In this document: one piece after another, positions 1 through 8,895 of the stretch
How the letters are laid out: each line of letters starts with the position of its first letter
Position numbering within the stretch: the first letter of the stretch is position 1
Assembly (NCBI RefSeq): GCF_036067295.1
Contig: NZ_CP107954.1
Coordinates: 2,666,001-2,730,000, forward strand
Direction: 5' to 3'
Origin: Kribbella sp. NBC_00382
Lineage (GTDB): Bacteria; Actinomycetota; Actinomycetes; Propionibacteriales; Kribbellaceae
DNA: 64,000 nucleotides
Made by a program: the position numbers and the translations under genes
Notes under the pieces: generated by a model
What the model was told of the DNA's origin: nothing
The model's database searches: none
The model's input: the letters and a program-made list of their open reading frames with translations, nothing else

Positions 1-2148
1 GTCGTACTGGATCCATTCAATCGTCCCCCGCCGATCCCACCAGGTGAAGCGCGGTATGGACGTGTCTGCCGACGACGACGGAGTACGCCCGTCGTCAACA
101 GCCTCCAGCGAGTCCGCGTCATTCACATGCGAAGCAGTGACCCGAGTGCGATACCGCCACGCAGTACCTCCGCTAGCCACCGACGGGAACGAGGTGATGC
201 GCAACCGCGCCGCCCCCATCGGTACCAGCGTCACCTGCTCCACCGGCTGGGTCGACCGCGCCGGGCTGGCCTGGAGCAGACCGACCACGTCCTCGGAGTC
301 CGCCTCCCACTCGGGGATGCGGCGAGCCGACCCCTTCAAGAGCAGCGGCGTACCGGCGTGAGTGAAGGGATTAGCGCCGCGCGGAACAGTACGGCGTACA
401 AGGTCAAACCCACTACCGGCGACCAGGCCGTAGTTCCAGGGGGACTCCGGGTAGACGGCTAGCTCCGGCCACTCCGTTGTGCCGCCGATCGCCTCCGTGC
501 GCTCCTCGATAGCCAGCGAATACGTCAGTGGGCCGCGAGAGACCGACACAGCTCCATGGTTGTCCGGCCAGACGCGAGTAGTCGTCCGCATCGGCAGTAC
601 CAGCTTCACCCGGTCCCCTGAGCGCCAGGCGCGGTCCAGCTTGACCCAGCCGCCCTCAGCCCGCGCAGGCGTCCGAACCGAGTTGACTGTGACAGTGAAG
701 TCGCCTGCCCAGCCAGGAACCCTTAGATACAAGGGGAACCGAGCACTCCCGTCAACAGTGAAGGTGATCGTGTCCCCGAACGGGTACTCGGTGTCTGCGA
801 CGACGCTGACCGGAGTACCGGCTGCCCCGACCTTCGCTGTGACCTTGCTGGCGGCATACATAGAGGCGGCCAGCCCGTTGTCGGTAGTGGCCAGCCAGAG
901 CTCCTGTGCGTAGTACGGCCAGCCCATGCCGTAGTTGTGCGGGCAGCAGCGGTACTGATGCACCCCGTACTTGTAAGCCTGCATGGCAAAACCGTTCTGG
1001 AACTGCCCATGCTTCACCCGGTCGTCCAGCTGGATGCTGTTGGCGGAGGTGATGTAGTGCATGACCCGCTGCTGCTCGTCGTACGAGGCTGGGAGCAGGT
1101 TGAAGGCGAGCTCCTCGCAGCGGTCCGTCCAGTCGGTATCGCCGGTGAAGCGGGTCAGCATCTCGAACGTATGCATCAGCTCGACGATCCCGCACGTCTC
1201 GAAGCCCTGCCGCGGGTCGCCGAAACCAGGTCGCGAGTTCTCGTCCCCAGCGAACCCACCGCCGGGGAACTGCCCATACAGGCCCATGATCGTCGCGTAG
1301 TTCCGGTACGTCGCTGCGCTGTGGCTGGGATCGCCGCTCAGCAGCCCGTACTGCAGTGGCTCCCGGATGCCTTGCGCCAGGTTGACGTTGTGCCAGGTGG
1401 GGATGCCGTTGACGTAGTCGGCCGAGCCCGAGTGCATCTTGGCGACCAGGTCGAGCAACCACTCATCACCGGTGCGGTTGTAGAGCCAGTAGGCGCTGTC
1501 AATGTTGTCACCCCAGCGGAAGGCGCCCCAGGACCGGTTGAAGACCTCGGCCGGCTGGTTGTCCTGGAACTGCAGATAGCGCGTCATGAACGGGATGACC
1601 CGCTCGTCACCGCTGTACTCCTGCCAAGAGCGGAAAGCGGCCAGTAGCGGCATACCCGGCCAGAAGTCGGGCCCACCCTCCAGCGACGTCCGCAACCGCG
1701 TAGGGCCGAACCACCCGTCGCCAGCCTGGGTAGCGATGATCCCGTTGAGCCAGCGCTCGGCCCTGGTCAGTACGCCGGTATCGCCGGTGACATAGCCGAG
1801 ATCGCCGAACCCCCTGAGCCAGTAGGGCAGCTCCTCCCACGCACCCTGCGCCGGGTCGACCCAGCCGTTGCCCTCGTAGGGGAGGAAGTCGGAGATCTCG
1901 TCGTACCGCCCGCAAAGGCCCTTCACCTGCAAGTCGAGCTGCTGGGCCAGCCAGCCGCGGGGCTCGATCGCACCGGGTGGGAGCTTCTGGAACGGTACTG
2001 GTTGCAGGGGAGCGCGGTTGGGGACGTAGTGGCCGCCTCTGGAGGCACGCGGCCCAGTGGCGTGTGCGGCGGTTGGATTGACGGTCATGCCGACAGCCAG
2101 GGCGCCGGTGGCAAGCAGGAAGTCACGACGGTGGATCCCTTCGACCAT
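1..2148 (-). CDS. Tat-exported beta-L-arabinofuranosidase, GH127 (3' end beyond window)
   Basis: Predicted secreted glycosidase releasing beta-L-arabinofuranose from plant hydroxyproline-rich glycans (GH127, formerly DUF1680). The visible 716 residues start with a twin-arginine signal (HRRDFLLATGALAVG, residues 6-20) ending near AHA, then a helical barrel and a C-terminal beta-rich part. The zinc-thiol signature is complete: E317 and C319 in FETCGIVE and C401/C402 in RCCPHNYG, the same arrangement as Glu338/Cys340/Cys417/Cys418 of Bifidobacterium HypBA1. The ATG at 2148 has AAAGG 7 nt upstream. The gene is divergent from a LacI gene, its likely regulator. Family is firm; the exact linkage cut is inferred. 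Confidence 0.9.
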   Translation of the reverse strand, partial: MVEGIHRRDFLLATGALAVGMTVNPTAAHATGPRASRGGHYVPNRAPLQPVPFQKLPPGAIEPRGWLAQQLDLQVKGLCGRYDEISDFLPYEGNGWVDPAQGAWEELPYWLRGFGDLGYVTGDTGVLTRAERWLNGIIATQAGDGWFGPTRLRTSLEGGPDFWPGMPLLAAFRSWQEYSGDERVIPFMTRYLQFQDNQPAEVFNRSWGAFRWGDNIDSAYWLYNRTGDEWLLDLVAKMHSGSADYVNGIPTWHNVNLAQGIREPLQYGLLSGDPSHSAATYRNYATIMGLYGQFPGGGFAGDENSRPGFGDPRQGFETCGIVELMHTFEMLTRFTGDTDWTDRCEELAFNLLPASYDEQQRVMHYITSANSIQLDDRVKHGQFQNGFAMQAYKYGVHQYRCCPHNYGMGWPYYAQELWLATTDNGLAASMYAASKVTAKVGAAGTPVSVVADTEYPFGDTITFTVDGSARFPLYLRVPGWAGDFTVTVNSVRTPARAEGGWVKLDRAWRSGDRVKLVLPMRTTTRVWPDNHGAVSVSRGPLTYSLAIEERTEAIGGTTEWPELAVYPESPWNYGLVAGSGFDLVRRTVPRGANPFTHAGTPLLLKGSARRIPEWEADSEDVVGLLQASPARSTQPVEQVTLVPMGAARLRITSFPSVASGGTAWRYRTRVTASHVNDADSLEAVDDGRTPSSSADTSIPRFTWWDRRGTIEWIQYD

Positions 2149-2207
2149 GGTGAAGCCTTTCGCGTGATGGTTCGGGGCGGGTTGCATCACACTTACTTGC
2201 TGCACGG

Positions 2208-2233
2208 ACGGAAAAACGGCACACGTTTTCCGT
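2208..2233. promoter_or_regulatory. Inverted repeat, candidate LacI operator
   Basis: ACGGAAAA (2208-2215) and TTTTCCGT (2226-2233) form perfect 8-bp arms around a 10-bp spacer. The repeat lies midway in the divergent spacer between the GH127 gene and the LacI gene. A LacI dimer bound here could block both promoters. No second copy was seen in the spacer. Confidence 0.55.
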
Positions 2234-2284
2234 GATCGATACTAAGCTGTCGCCAGGCAGGATGGCAGGGCTCGGGAGGAAAAG

Positions 2285-3271
2285 ATGAGGCAGCAGGCGC
2301 GGATCGTGGACGTGGCCGCGCTCGCCGGGGTGTCCGCGGGGACGGCGTCGAAGGCGCTCAACAACACCGGCCAGCTGAGCCCGGCGACGCGGGAGCGGGT
2401 TCGGCGGGCGGCCGAGCAGCTCGGGTTCACGCCGGATACGCGCGGGCGGGCGCTGTCGTCGGGGCGGACGTACACGGTGGCCTTGTTGACCACGGACAGT
2501 TCGGGGCGGTTCAGCATCCCGATCATGCGTGGGGTCGAGGATGTGCTGAGCGCCGGTGAGCTGGCGACGATTCTGTGCGACACCCGCGACGATCCGCTGC
2601 GGGAGCAGCACTACTTGCGGTCGCTGATCGCGCGGCGGGTCGACGGGATCGTGGTGACCGGCCGGCGTACTGAGCCGCGCGGGCCTATCGACGTACCGCT
2701 GCCGGTTGTTTATGCGCTGGCTGCGTCCACTGATCCGGACGATGCCTCGGTGATCGTCGACGACGCAGGTGGCGCGGCCTCGGTCGTCACGCATCTGCTG
2801 GGGCTCGGGCGCTCGCGGATCGCTCACGTCACTGGTCCGGCCAACCATCGATCGGCCACCGAGCGAGCCCAGGCGGTGGCCACCGCTGCAGGCAACGCCT
2901 TTGTGGGTGAGCCACTCTTCGGTGAGTGGAGCGAGCGGTGGGGGCGCCAGTCGGTCGATCAACTGCTGCGCAGCTCGCACCCCGATGCGATCACCTGCGG
3001 CAGCGATCAGCTCGCCCGTGGCGTCTGCGACCGACTGCGCGAGCTGGGCAAGTCAGTACCGGTCGACGTGGCGGTCACCGGTTACGACAACTGGTCGGTG
3101 ATGGCCGAGGCGAGCCGGCCGCCGCTCACGACGGTCGATCTCCAGTTGGAGGAGGTTGGCCGTCGTACTGCGACATTGCTGCTCGACGCCATCGCCGGGG
3201 AGCCGCATCACGGCGTACTGGAACTCCCGACCCACCTGATTCCCCGCGAGTCGACGCTGGGAATGTCATAG
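2285..3271 (+). CDS. LacI-family transcriptional regulator
   Basis: 328-residue LacI/GalR regulator. The N-terminal HTH (RIVDVAALAGVSAGTASKAL, about residues 7-26) is followed by the hinge-helix region and a periplasmic-binding-protein-like sugar domain (VTGYDNWSVM near residue 264). The ATG at 2285 is preceded by GGGAGGAAAAG, a strong ribosome site, with TATACTAAGCT-like AT-rich sequence further up. It is divergent from the GH127 gene and probably represses it in the absence of an arabinose-type inducer. The effector is not readable from the sequence. Confidence 0.92.
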   Translation: MRQQARIVDVAALAGVSAGTASKALNNTGQLSPATRERVRRAAEQLGFTPDTRGRALSSGRTYTVALLTTDSSGRFSIPIMRGVEDVLSAGELATILCDTRDDPLREQHYLRSLIARRVDGIVVTGRRTEPRGPIDVPLPVVYALAASTDPDDASVIVDDAGGAASVVTHLLGLGRSRIAHVTGPANHRSATERAQAVATAAGNAFVGEPLFGEWSERWGRQSVDQLLRSSHPDAITCGSDQLARGVCDRLRELGKSVPVDVAVTGYDNWSVMAEASRPPLTTVDLQLEEVGRRTATLLLDAIAGEPHHGVLELPTHLIPRESTLGMS

Positions 3272-3358
3272 TCCCTCGACGATTGGGTACTGTCGTCACG
3301 TCCAGTTTCGTGAGGCTCTCTGGGACGTTCGCGCCCCTCACGAAAGGCTGTGGTGCTG

Positions 3359-3592
3359 ATGACGGATTTCGCGGTACGCCCGGCGGCGTACGACCTGAGA
3401 ATCATTCTCGCTCTCGCCCTACCCGCCCACGTCGTCGCCCTGATCGACGACACCTGGCAACCGGCCTGGCTGATCGGCCGCCTGCATCACGCCGACGGCT
3501 GGACGGCTCTGGTCCAGTACACGGCCCCCGACGGCCGCGAACTCACCTGCCGGATCCCCGTCGACAGGCTAGGTCCACGGGCCGACACCTGA
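3359..3592 (+). CDS. Small hypothetical protein, 77 aa
   Basis: Unrecognised 77-residue protein. It has a hydrophobic N-terminal third (IILALALPAHVVALI) and then a beta-rich stretch (WQPAWLIGRLHHADGWTALV). CGAAAGG lies 11 nt before the ATG at 3359; GTG at 3353 is an alternative start 5 nt after the same site. Its last 24 bases overlap the 3' end of the convergent PPOX gene, so the two mRNAs would be complementary there. Coding bias is like that of the neighbours. No function can be given. Confidence 0.6.
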   Translation: MTDFAVRPAAYDLRIILALALPAHVVALIDDTWQPAWLIGRLHHADGWTALVQYTAPDGRELTCRIPVDRLGPRADT

Positions 3593-3982
3593 GATCTTGT
3601 CGACGGTGATGTGCGTGATGTACCCGCCCGGCAGATCATCGCCAGGCAGAAAGTCGGCATCCGGTCCCTGGTAGACCTTCGCCAGGCCCCGCAGCAACTC
3701 GACCGCGCCTCCTTCGGTGATCCGTGCCGTCCCCTTGATCACCAGGTACTCCGTCAGGCCCATCTCGTTGTGCCGATCAGTCTCGATCGACAGCGCGACC
3801 CGCCCGTCACGCCGGATGTTCTGTACTTTGCGGTTGTTGGGCACGTGCGCGGCGACGATCTCGTCCCCGTCCACGCCGACCCACACCACCGAGACCTGCG
3901 GACTCCCATCCGGATTGATCGTCACCAGATGCGCGAGGGCATCCGATTCCAGCAACTCCCGCACACTCCCCGGAATCTCCAT
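3569..3982 (-). CDS. PPOX-class F420-dependent oxidoreductase
   Basis: 137-residue split-barrel flavin/F420-binding protein of the pyridoxamine-phosphate-oxidase superfamily, actinobacterial PPOX class. Family features are visible: LVTINPDGSPQVSVVW near residue 18, then the R53-K..NIRRDGRVALSI strand and a C-terminal ITVDKISGVGPW. Such proteins usually bind F420H2 and reduce unsaturated or quinone-like substrates; the substrate is unknown here. No ribosome site precedes the ATG at 3982; instead TAGGTT sits exactly 6 nt upstream (3989-3994), suggesting a leaderless message. Confidence 0.85.
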   Translation of the reverse strand: MEIPGSVRELLESDALAHLVTINPDGSPQVSVVWVGVDGDEIVAAHVPNNRKVQNIRRDGRVALSIETDRHNEMGLTEYLVIKGTARITEGGAVELLRGLAKVYQGPDADFLPGDDLPGGYITHITVDKISGVGPWT

Positions 3983-3999
3983 GCGCTCAACCTAAAGGC

Positions 4000-4033
4000 G
4001 AAGCGCCCCGGCCCATAAGGGTCGGGGCGCTTC
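4000..4033 (-). terminator. Hairpin terminator after pckG
   Basis: Fifteen-base arms (4000-4014 and 4019-4033) around the loop ATAA, with a single G-T pair in the + strand. It lies 80 nt beyond the pckG stop and just before the PPOX promoter, so it probably ends pckG transcription. There is no long T run. Confidence 0.6.
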
Positions 4034-4114
4034 TGCAGTCCGACGGCGCTGGCTTCCGGTCAGCTGGTCGGCGTACGGGGTATGTCAGGTACTGCTACAG
4101 CTACAGCTACAGCG

Positions 4115-5992
4115 TCAGCCGAGGCGGGCCTTCAGGTTGTCGAGCTCGAGCTTGAGGGTCGCCGGGACCTTGTCGCCGAGCTTGGTGAACCACTCCTCGA
4201 TCAGCGGAAGCTCGGCCTTCCACTCCTCGTCGTCGACGTTCAGCGCGACCTGCAGGGCCTCGAGGCTGAGGTCCAGGCCGGTGACGTCGAGCGCGTCCGC
4301 GGTCGGTACGAGACCGATCGGGGTCTCGACCGCGTCAGCCGTCCCGTCGAGGCGCTCGATGATCCACTTGAGCACCCGGCCGTTCTCGCTGAAGCCCGGC
4401 CAGACGAACTTGCCGGCCTCGTCCTTGCGGAACCAGTTCACGTAGAAGATCTTCGGCAGCTTGTCGGCGTCGTGCTCCTTGCCGACGGTCAGCCAGTGGT
4501 TCAGGTAGTCACCGGCGTTGTAGCCGAGGAACGGCAGCATCGCCATCGGGTCGCGCCGGACGACACCGACCTGGCCGACCGCCGCGGCGGTGGTCTCGGA
4601 CGACAGCGTCGCGCCCATGAAGACACCGTGGTCCCAGTCGCGGGACTGGGTCACCAGCGGCACCGTGGTCGCGCGGCGGCCGCCGAAGATGATGGCGGAG
4701 ATCGGTACGCCGTTGGGGTCCTCGTACTCGTCGGCGATGATCGGGCACTGCTTGATCGGAGTACAGAACCGGCTGTTCGGGTGGCTGCTGAGTTCGTCCG
4801 ACTCCGGCGTCCACTCGCGGCCCTTCCAGTCCGTGAGGTGGTTCGGCGGGGTCTGCGAGTAGCCCTCCCACCAGACGTCACCGTCATCGGTCAGCGCGAC
4901 GTTGGTGAAGAGCGAGTTGCCCTTCTCGATCGTGCGCATCGCGTTCGGGTTGGTCTTCCAGCCGGTACCGGGGGCGACGCCGAACAGCCCGAACTCGGGG
5001 TTCACGGCGTACAGGCGGCCGTCCTCGCCGAAACGCATCCAGGCGATGTCGTCGCCCAGCGTCTCGACCTCCCAGCCCTCCAGCGTCGGGTCGAGCATCG
5101 CCAGGTTGGTCTTGCCACACGCGCTCGGGAACGCCGCCGCGATGTAGTGGACCTTCTTCTCCGGCGAGATCAGCTTGAGGATCAGCATGTGCTCGGCCAG
5201 CCAGCCCTCGTCGCGGGCCATCGCGGAGGCGATGCGCAGCGAGTAGCACTTCTTGCCGAGCAGGGAGTTGCCGCCGTAACCGGAGCCGTACGACCAGATC
5301 GTCCGCTCCTCGGGGAACTGGACGATGTACTTCTCGTCGTTGCACGGCCAGGTGACATCCTTCTGGCCTGGTGCGAGCGGGGCACCGACGGAGTGCAGGC
5401 AGGGCACGTACTTCGCGTCGGTGCCCATCTTCGCCAGTACTTCGGAGCCGGTACGGGCCATGATCCGCATCGACGCGACGACGTACGCCGAGTCGGTGAT
5501 CTCGACGCCGAACATCGGCACCTCGGCCGTCAGCGGGCCCATGCAGAACGGCACGACGTACAGGGTCCGACCGCGCATGCTGCCGCGGTACAGCTCCGTC
5601 ATCAGCGCCTTCATCTCGGCCGGCGCCATCCAGTTGTTGGTCGGGCCGGCGTCGGCCTCGTCGACCGAACAGATGAACGTGCGCTGCTCGACCCGGGCGA
5701 CGTCGGAGGGGTCGGTGCGGGCCCAGAACGAGTTCGGCTTCTTCTCGTCGTTGAGCCGGACCAGCGTGCCGGCGGCGATCAGCTCGTCGGTGAGCTTGGT
5801 GTACTCCGCGTCCGAGCCGTCGACCCAGTGGATCCGGTCGGGCTGGGTGAGTTCGGCAACCTCGGCAACCCAGGCCAGCAGGCCCTGGTGCTCAGTCGGG
5901 GCGTTGCTCAGGTCGTAGGCCGGTGTCGTCGTCGGCGGGCTCTCGACTCTGAGGGCAGTCTCGGTATGGGCAGGGCTGGCGGTTGTCGTCAT
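4115..5992 (-). CDS. pckG: GTP-dependent phosphoenolpyruvate carboxykinase
   Basis: Cytosolic gluconeogenic enzyme converting oxaloacetate and GTP to phosphoenolpyruvate, CO2 and GDP. The 625 residues match the usual length of about 600-620. The nucleotide P-loop with the active-site cysteine ([13 protein letters not shown]), the metal-binding DDIAWMRF and the [10 protein letters not shown] segment are all intact. The frame is open further upstream, but [11 protein letters not shown] at 5992 is chosen because the upstream codons are arginine/proline-rich and unlike the family. GAGGG lies about 12 nt before it. The gene is monocistronic and bounded by a hairpin terminator. The upstream 325 bp hold two ATACCAGT repeats. 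Confidence 0.97.
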   Translation of the reverse strand: MTTTASPAHTETALRVESPPTTTPAYDLSNAPTEHQGLLAWVAEVAELTQPDRIHWVDGSDAEYTKLTDELIAAGTLVRLNDEKKPNSFWARTDPSDVARVEQRTFICSVDEADAGPTNNWMAPAEMKALMTELYRGSMRGRTLYVVPFCMGPLTAEVPMFGVEITDSAYVVASMRIMARTGSEVLAKMGTDAKYVPCLHSVGAPLAPGQKDVTWPCNDEKYIVQFPEERTIWSYGSGYGGNSLLGKKCYSLRIASAMARDEGWLAEHMLILKLISPEKKVHYIAAAFPSACGKTNLAMLDPTLEGWEVETLGDDIAWMRFGEDGRLYAVNPEFGLFGVAPGTGWKTNPNAMRTIEKGNSLFTNVALTDDGDVWWEGYSQTPPNHLTDWKGREWTPESDELSSHPNSRFCTPIKQCPIIADEYEDPNGVPISAIIFGGRRATTVPLVTQSRDWDHGVFMGATLSSETTAAAVGQVGVVRRDPMAMLPFLGYNAGDYLNHWLTVGKEHDADKLPKIFYVNWFRKDEAGKFVWPGFSENGRVLKWIIERLDGTADAVETPIGLVPTADALDVTGLDLSLEALQVALNVDDEEWKAELPLIEEWFTKLGDKVPATLKLELDNLKARLG

Positions 5993-6317
5993 CGGCGGCT
6001 CATTCCCTCTCGCTCGCGATCGTCCCGGCGTGTACTCCCGGCCCTCGACGCTGAGGTTTGGGTACGACGTCGGCCGCCGGGGTCTCCGGCGGTTCGATTC
6101 AGCTGGCTGGCGGTGTGATCTGTCGCATACCAGTACGTCTAGTGGGCGTATACCAGTGTGCAAGTGGTACTAACGGTACGCGACCGGACCGGGTGTTGAG
6201 AACCGGCTGGACGTGAGGCCCGTCACAGATTTCCGCCGACAAGGGCTTTCCCAGCAAAAAATCCGGCCGCGGGGTGGTCACGCGGGGTGTTTGCGGGTCT
6301 TGGGTGGTCTTAGACGG
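5993..6317. other. Long pckG upstream region
   Basis: 325 bp without a supportable gene on either strand. On the + strand ATACCAGT occurs at 6127-6134 and 6150-6157, 23 bp apart, in the part where the pckG promoter should be. Nothing else was recognised. Confidence 0.5.
6127..6157. promoter_or_regulatory. Direct repeat ATACCAGT x2 upstream of pckG
   Basis: Two identical 8-mers (6127-6134 and 6150-6157) sit 23 bp apart, about two helical turns, on one face of the DNA upstream of pckG. They look like a regulator site for carbon control. The ACTGGT half resembles GntR-type (DasR-like) half sites, but the palindromic partner is absent, so the regulator is unassigned. Confidence 0.35.
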
Positions 6318-6974
6318 TTACTTCGGGGCGTGCAGGGGTCCGGGGGACGGCAGCGGCTCAGGGCTGACCAGCGGCGCAGGGGCCGGTACTGCCGGTCGCT
6401 GCTCCTTGGTCTCTGTGCCGATCTTGGTTCCGACGGAGTAGAGAGCGCAGAAAACTCCTAGCACCGCTAGTACTGCTAGTAGCCTCGGCCACCAGCGTTT
6501 GCTGCTGACTACTGCCTTCTGGCCGTTGGCCACTGCTGCGTTCTGGCTGCTGGCCACTGCGTCTTGGCTGCTCGGCTCCTGGTCAGTTGGGACTGGTAGT
6601 GCGCCGTACTGCGCCAACTGGCTGCGCACTGCGTCTACCGACTCCTGGTCGTTGCCTAGTAGGCCGTCGAGGGGATCCAGGAGTCGCTCTGCGCCTGACT
6701 GGCCGGGCACTAGTTGCGTTACGGCGTACGGGCGGTCTGCAGTGAGGTTTGCCGCCCATAGCGGCGTCTGCTGTTCGTGGGGCTCCAGTGCGGCCGTACG
6801 GCTCGCGCTGGTCAACCTGTCGCGGACCTGCGGATCTGCTGCGCCCCTGTCGCTGAGGACGAGCGCGACGATCTCCATGCCGGTGAAGGAACGCCCGCGC
6901 CAGATCTCGGCCAGTGGGTGCTCCAGTAGCCGCTGGTCGAGCTCATACCCGTGGAGTTCCGGTGTGGCGTTCAC
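6318..6974 (-). CDS. Hypothetical one-TM protein with proline-rich tail
   Basis: 218-residue unrecognised protein with a soluble N-terminal domain (about residues 1-135), a Q/S/A-rich linker, one TM segment (RLLAVLAVLGVFCALYSVG, about 166-185) and a short proline-rich tail. The start is GTG at 6974, which overlaps the stop of the upstream gene as GTGA, so the two are translationally coupled. A longer open frame reaches 7391 but overlaps the neighbour fully. The pair probably forms one membrane-associated unit of unknown role. Confidence 0.7.
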   Translation of the reverse strand: MNATPELHGYELDQRLLEHPLAEIWRGRSFTGMEIVALVLSDRGAADPQVRDRLTSASRTAALEPHEQQTPLWAANLTADRPYAVTQLVPGQSGAERLLDPLDGLLGNDQESVDAVRSQLAQYGALPVPTDQEPSSQDAVASSQNAAVANGQKAVVSSKRWWPRLLAVLAVLGVFCALYSVGTKIGTETKEQRPAVPAPAPLVSPEPLPSPGPLHAPK

Positions 6975-7546
6975 TTGCTCTCCCAGAGGGCCCGGTCGGC
7001 CAATACCTGAACTGCCCGCTGTGCGGCGACCAGGTCGATCGGGTACGCGGCGTAGTCCACCTGAACGGTCAGGTCGCCGCGGTACACGAGTACTGCGACG
7101 TGCGAGTCCCGTCCGTTGGTACCGGCGCGCTTGTCGAGCTTGGTCGGGTACGGCCGATCCTTGACCATCGGCCAGGGCTTGCGGTCGAAGGACTGCCTGG
7201 CCACTTCGGCCGGCACGAATGGTGAGCGGCCTGGGCCCGCTTGGCGGCCGGAGTACGGGGTGATCCTGATCGTGAGGGACGCTGCCGTCGGCTCTGGGAC
7301 GGCGCAGGTCAGCTCGGTGCTGCCTGTTTGGATCAGCCTCGCCGTGGTGGCCTTGGGCAACAATGTGGAGATGTCGCCGAGTCTGGCGCAAAGGTCCTCG
7401 GGGAGCAGGCGTGCGGACTGGAGGTCGTCCGGTTGCGCGGGTTTGCCGACGGCGATCCCGATGCCCAGTCCGGCGACTGCGGCGATGCCACAGGCGATCG
7501 CAGTACCCCGAACGAGCGGACCAGCCATGCTCGCGACGCTTGCCAC
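6971..7546 (-). CDS. Membrane-anchored hypothetical protein
   Basis: 191-residue protein with an N-terminal hydrophobic anchor (VRGTAIACGIAAVAGLGIGIAVG) and an extracytoplasmic domain with two cysteines (LCARLGD and LTCAVPE) that may form a disulfide. The overall look is like DUF3558-type proteins, a weak resemblance only. GTG at 7546 is preferred over ATG at 7528 because AAGGGGAA lies 7 nt before it. It is first in a two-gene operon with the coupled downstream TM protein. Confidence 0.68.
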   Translation of the reverse strand: MASVASMAGPLVRGTAIACGIAAVAGLGIGIAVGKPAQPDDLQSARLLPEDLCARLGDISTLLPKATTARLIQTGSTELTCAVPEPTAASLTIRITPYSGRQAGPGRSPFVPAEVARQSFDRKPWPMVKDRPYPTKLDKRAGTNGRDSHVAVLVYRGDLTVQVDYAAYPIDLVAAQRAVQVLADRALWESK

Positions 7547-7627
7547 GCAGAAATTCCCCTTCGCTTTACCCCGGACGTCGCCTTTGACGCTCCGGGGATG
7601 GTCCTGGTTCCTGCCTATGCTGCGGCG

Positions 7628-8083
7628 GTGACTTCCTTCCCGGACATCGTCGTCGGTACCGCTGGTGAAGTACTCGAGTTGCCGTTCGGCGTCTTCACCG
7701 TGCGCATCTCCGGCTCGCAGACCGGTGGCGCTCTGTCCGTCGTCGACTCCGTGCTCGCCGCCGGTGCGCTGGGAGCGGCGCCGCACGTCCATCACGCGCA
7801 TGAGGAGTATTTCCTGGTTGTCGCGGGTGAGGTCACCTTCGACACGGCGGACGGCGTACTGACTGTTGGAGCGGGTGGGTCGGTGTCGGTGCCGCGCGGG
7901 CAGGCGCACGGCTACCGGAACGCGACCTCTGAGGCGGCGCGGTTGACCACAGTGTTCACGCCGGCGGGCTACGAGAACTACTTCCGGGCGGTGGCTGCGG
8001 CTGCCGCGTCTGGGGTGGAGATCACGCCTTCGTTGCTGAATGAGCTGCGGGCTGAACAGCGGACGACACCTGCCGACTTCTGA
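7628..8083 (+). CDS. Cupin-domain protein
   Basis: 151-residue single-domain cupin. The metal-binding motif is visible as APHVHHAHEEYFLVVAGEV (histidines and glutamate) with the second motif at SVPRGQAHGYRN. The reaction is unknown; small cupins of this type include isomerases and dioxygenases. GTG at 7628 is chosen because TATGCT ends exactly 6 nt before it, the leaderless geometry used elsewhere in this window. ATG at 7598 is the alternative, but it would place that box inside the gene. Confidence 0.8.
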   Translation: MTSFPDIVVGTAGEVLELPFGVFTVRISGSQTGGALSVVDSVLAAGALGAAPHVHHAHEEYFLVVAGEVTFDTADGVLTVGAGGSVSVPRGQAHGYRNATSEAARLTTVFTPAGYENYFRAVAAAAASGVEITPSLLNELRAEQRTTPADF

Positions 8084-8118
8084 CCCCTCTGGCGTGCTTT
8101 GGGGAATACCATCCCGGC

Positions 8119-8673
8119 ATGGATCTAGGGGATTTGCTGGGTGGGCGTGACCTCGGTGATGTGAAAAAGGCCGTTGGGTTCGTACTGGACAACTCCGACG
8201 ACTTCGACAAACTGCTGAAGCTGGTCAAGGACCTGCCGGACGACGCGCTCGGTTTCATCGGCCGTCTCCCGGACCTGATGAAGACGATCGGTACCGGCCT
8301 GGCCGAAGCCGGCGAGCAGGCAGCCAAGGCCGCCGGCGCCCTGGTCGGCGACGACGGCGAGGGCGGCGCCCGCAAAGCGCTCACCGGCAGCGCGACGACG
8401 ATGAACTCGGCCAAGGACAAACTCCACGACGCAGCCGGCATGCTCGCCGGTCTGGCCGGCGAACTCGACAAGATCCCCGGCATCGGCGACGCGGCCGCCA
8501 AACGCCTCAACGACGGCAGCGGCAGCATCGGCGGCGTAGCCACCGAAATCGAAAGCCTGGCCGGCAACCTGACAGACCTCTCCGGCATCCTCGCCTCAGT
8601 AGGCGAAGCCCTGGCCGGCCTGGGCACCAAGCTGACAGAGTCCGGCGGCTCCGTAAAAACCCTCCTCAACTAG
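8119..8673 (+). CDS. Hypothetical helical protein, 184 aa
   Basis: Unrecognised, almost wholly alpha-helical protein rich in Gly/Ala/Asp/Leu with heptad-like repeats (for example FDKLLKLVKDLPDDALGFIG and GELDKIPGIGDAAAKRL). It has no signal peptide or TM segment. TACCAT (8107-8112) lies exactly 6 nt before the ATG with no ribosome site, so transcription is probably leaderless. It is the last gene before the tRNA-Arg that carries the island. Confidence 0.7.
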   Translation: MDLGDLLGGRDLGDVKKAVGFVLDNSDDFDKLLKLVKDLPDDALGFIGRLPDLMKTIGTGLAEAGEQAAKAAGALVGDDGEGGARKALTGSATTMNSAKDKLHDAAGMLAGLAGELDKIPGIGDAAAKRLNDGSGSIGGVATEIESLAGNLTDLSGILASVGEALAGLGTKLTESGGSVKTLLN

Positions 8674-8780
8674 CCCTCGTACGGCGTACCGACAGGCCTC
8701 CGTACGCCGTACTCACGCTCGCTGGGGAGCCGATTGGCACCCACCCCGGTCCCGCGTGTATCGTTACCCTTCGTTGTCCG

Positions 8781-8856
8781 GCGCTCGTAGCTCAACGGAT
8801 AGAGCATCTGACTACGGATCAGAAGGTTGGGGGTTCGAATCCCTCCGAGCGCGCCA
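8781..8856 (+). tRNA. tRNA-Arg(ACG)
   Basis: Complete cloverleaf: acceptor stem GCGCTCG/CGAGCGC, D-arm AGCTCAACGGATAGAGC, anticodon stem TCTGA/TCAGA with loop CTACGGA (anticodon ACG), T-arm with GGTTCGAATCC, discriminator G and encoded CCA at 8854-8856. The 3' part from 8812 doubles as the attachment site of the island that follows. Confidence 0.97.
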
Positions 8857-8859
8857 GCA
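8812..8859 (+). repeat. Left attachment repeat (attL), 48 bp
   Basis: Perfect 48-bp match to 14085-14132, covering the anticodon loop to the CCA end of tRNA-Arg and three bases beyond. The tRNA remains whole after integration, as expected for this target. Confidence 0.9.
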
Positions 8860-8895
8860 AAACCCCAGGTCACCAGGTGGATGACCTGGGGTTTT
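8859..8895 (+). terminator. Terminator of tRNA-Arg
   Basis: Perfect 14-bp stem (8859-8872 with 8882-8895) around a 9-base loop, ending in a TTTT run. It follows the CCA end by two bases. A diverged copy with an 11-bp stem follows the right attachment repeat. Confidence 0.85.

Noticed and set aside
4089-4110. Short CTACAG tandem repeat
   Set aside because: Only three units next to the pckG stop; too short to call a functional repeat.
4082-6118. 678-codon open frame on the + strand opposite pckG
   Set aside because: Shadow of the strongly coding pckG frame; no ribosome site, no family pattern, arginine/valine-rich composition typical of antisense frames in GC-rich DNA.
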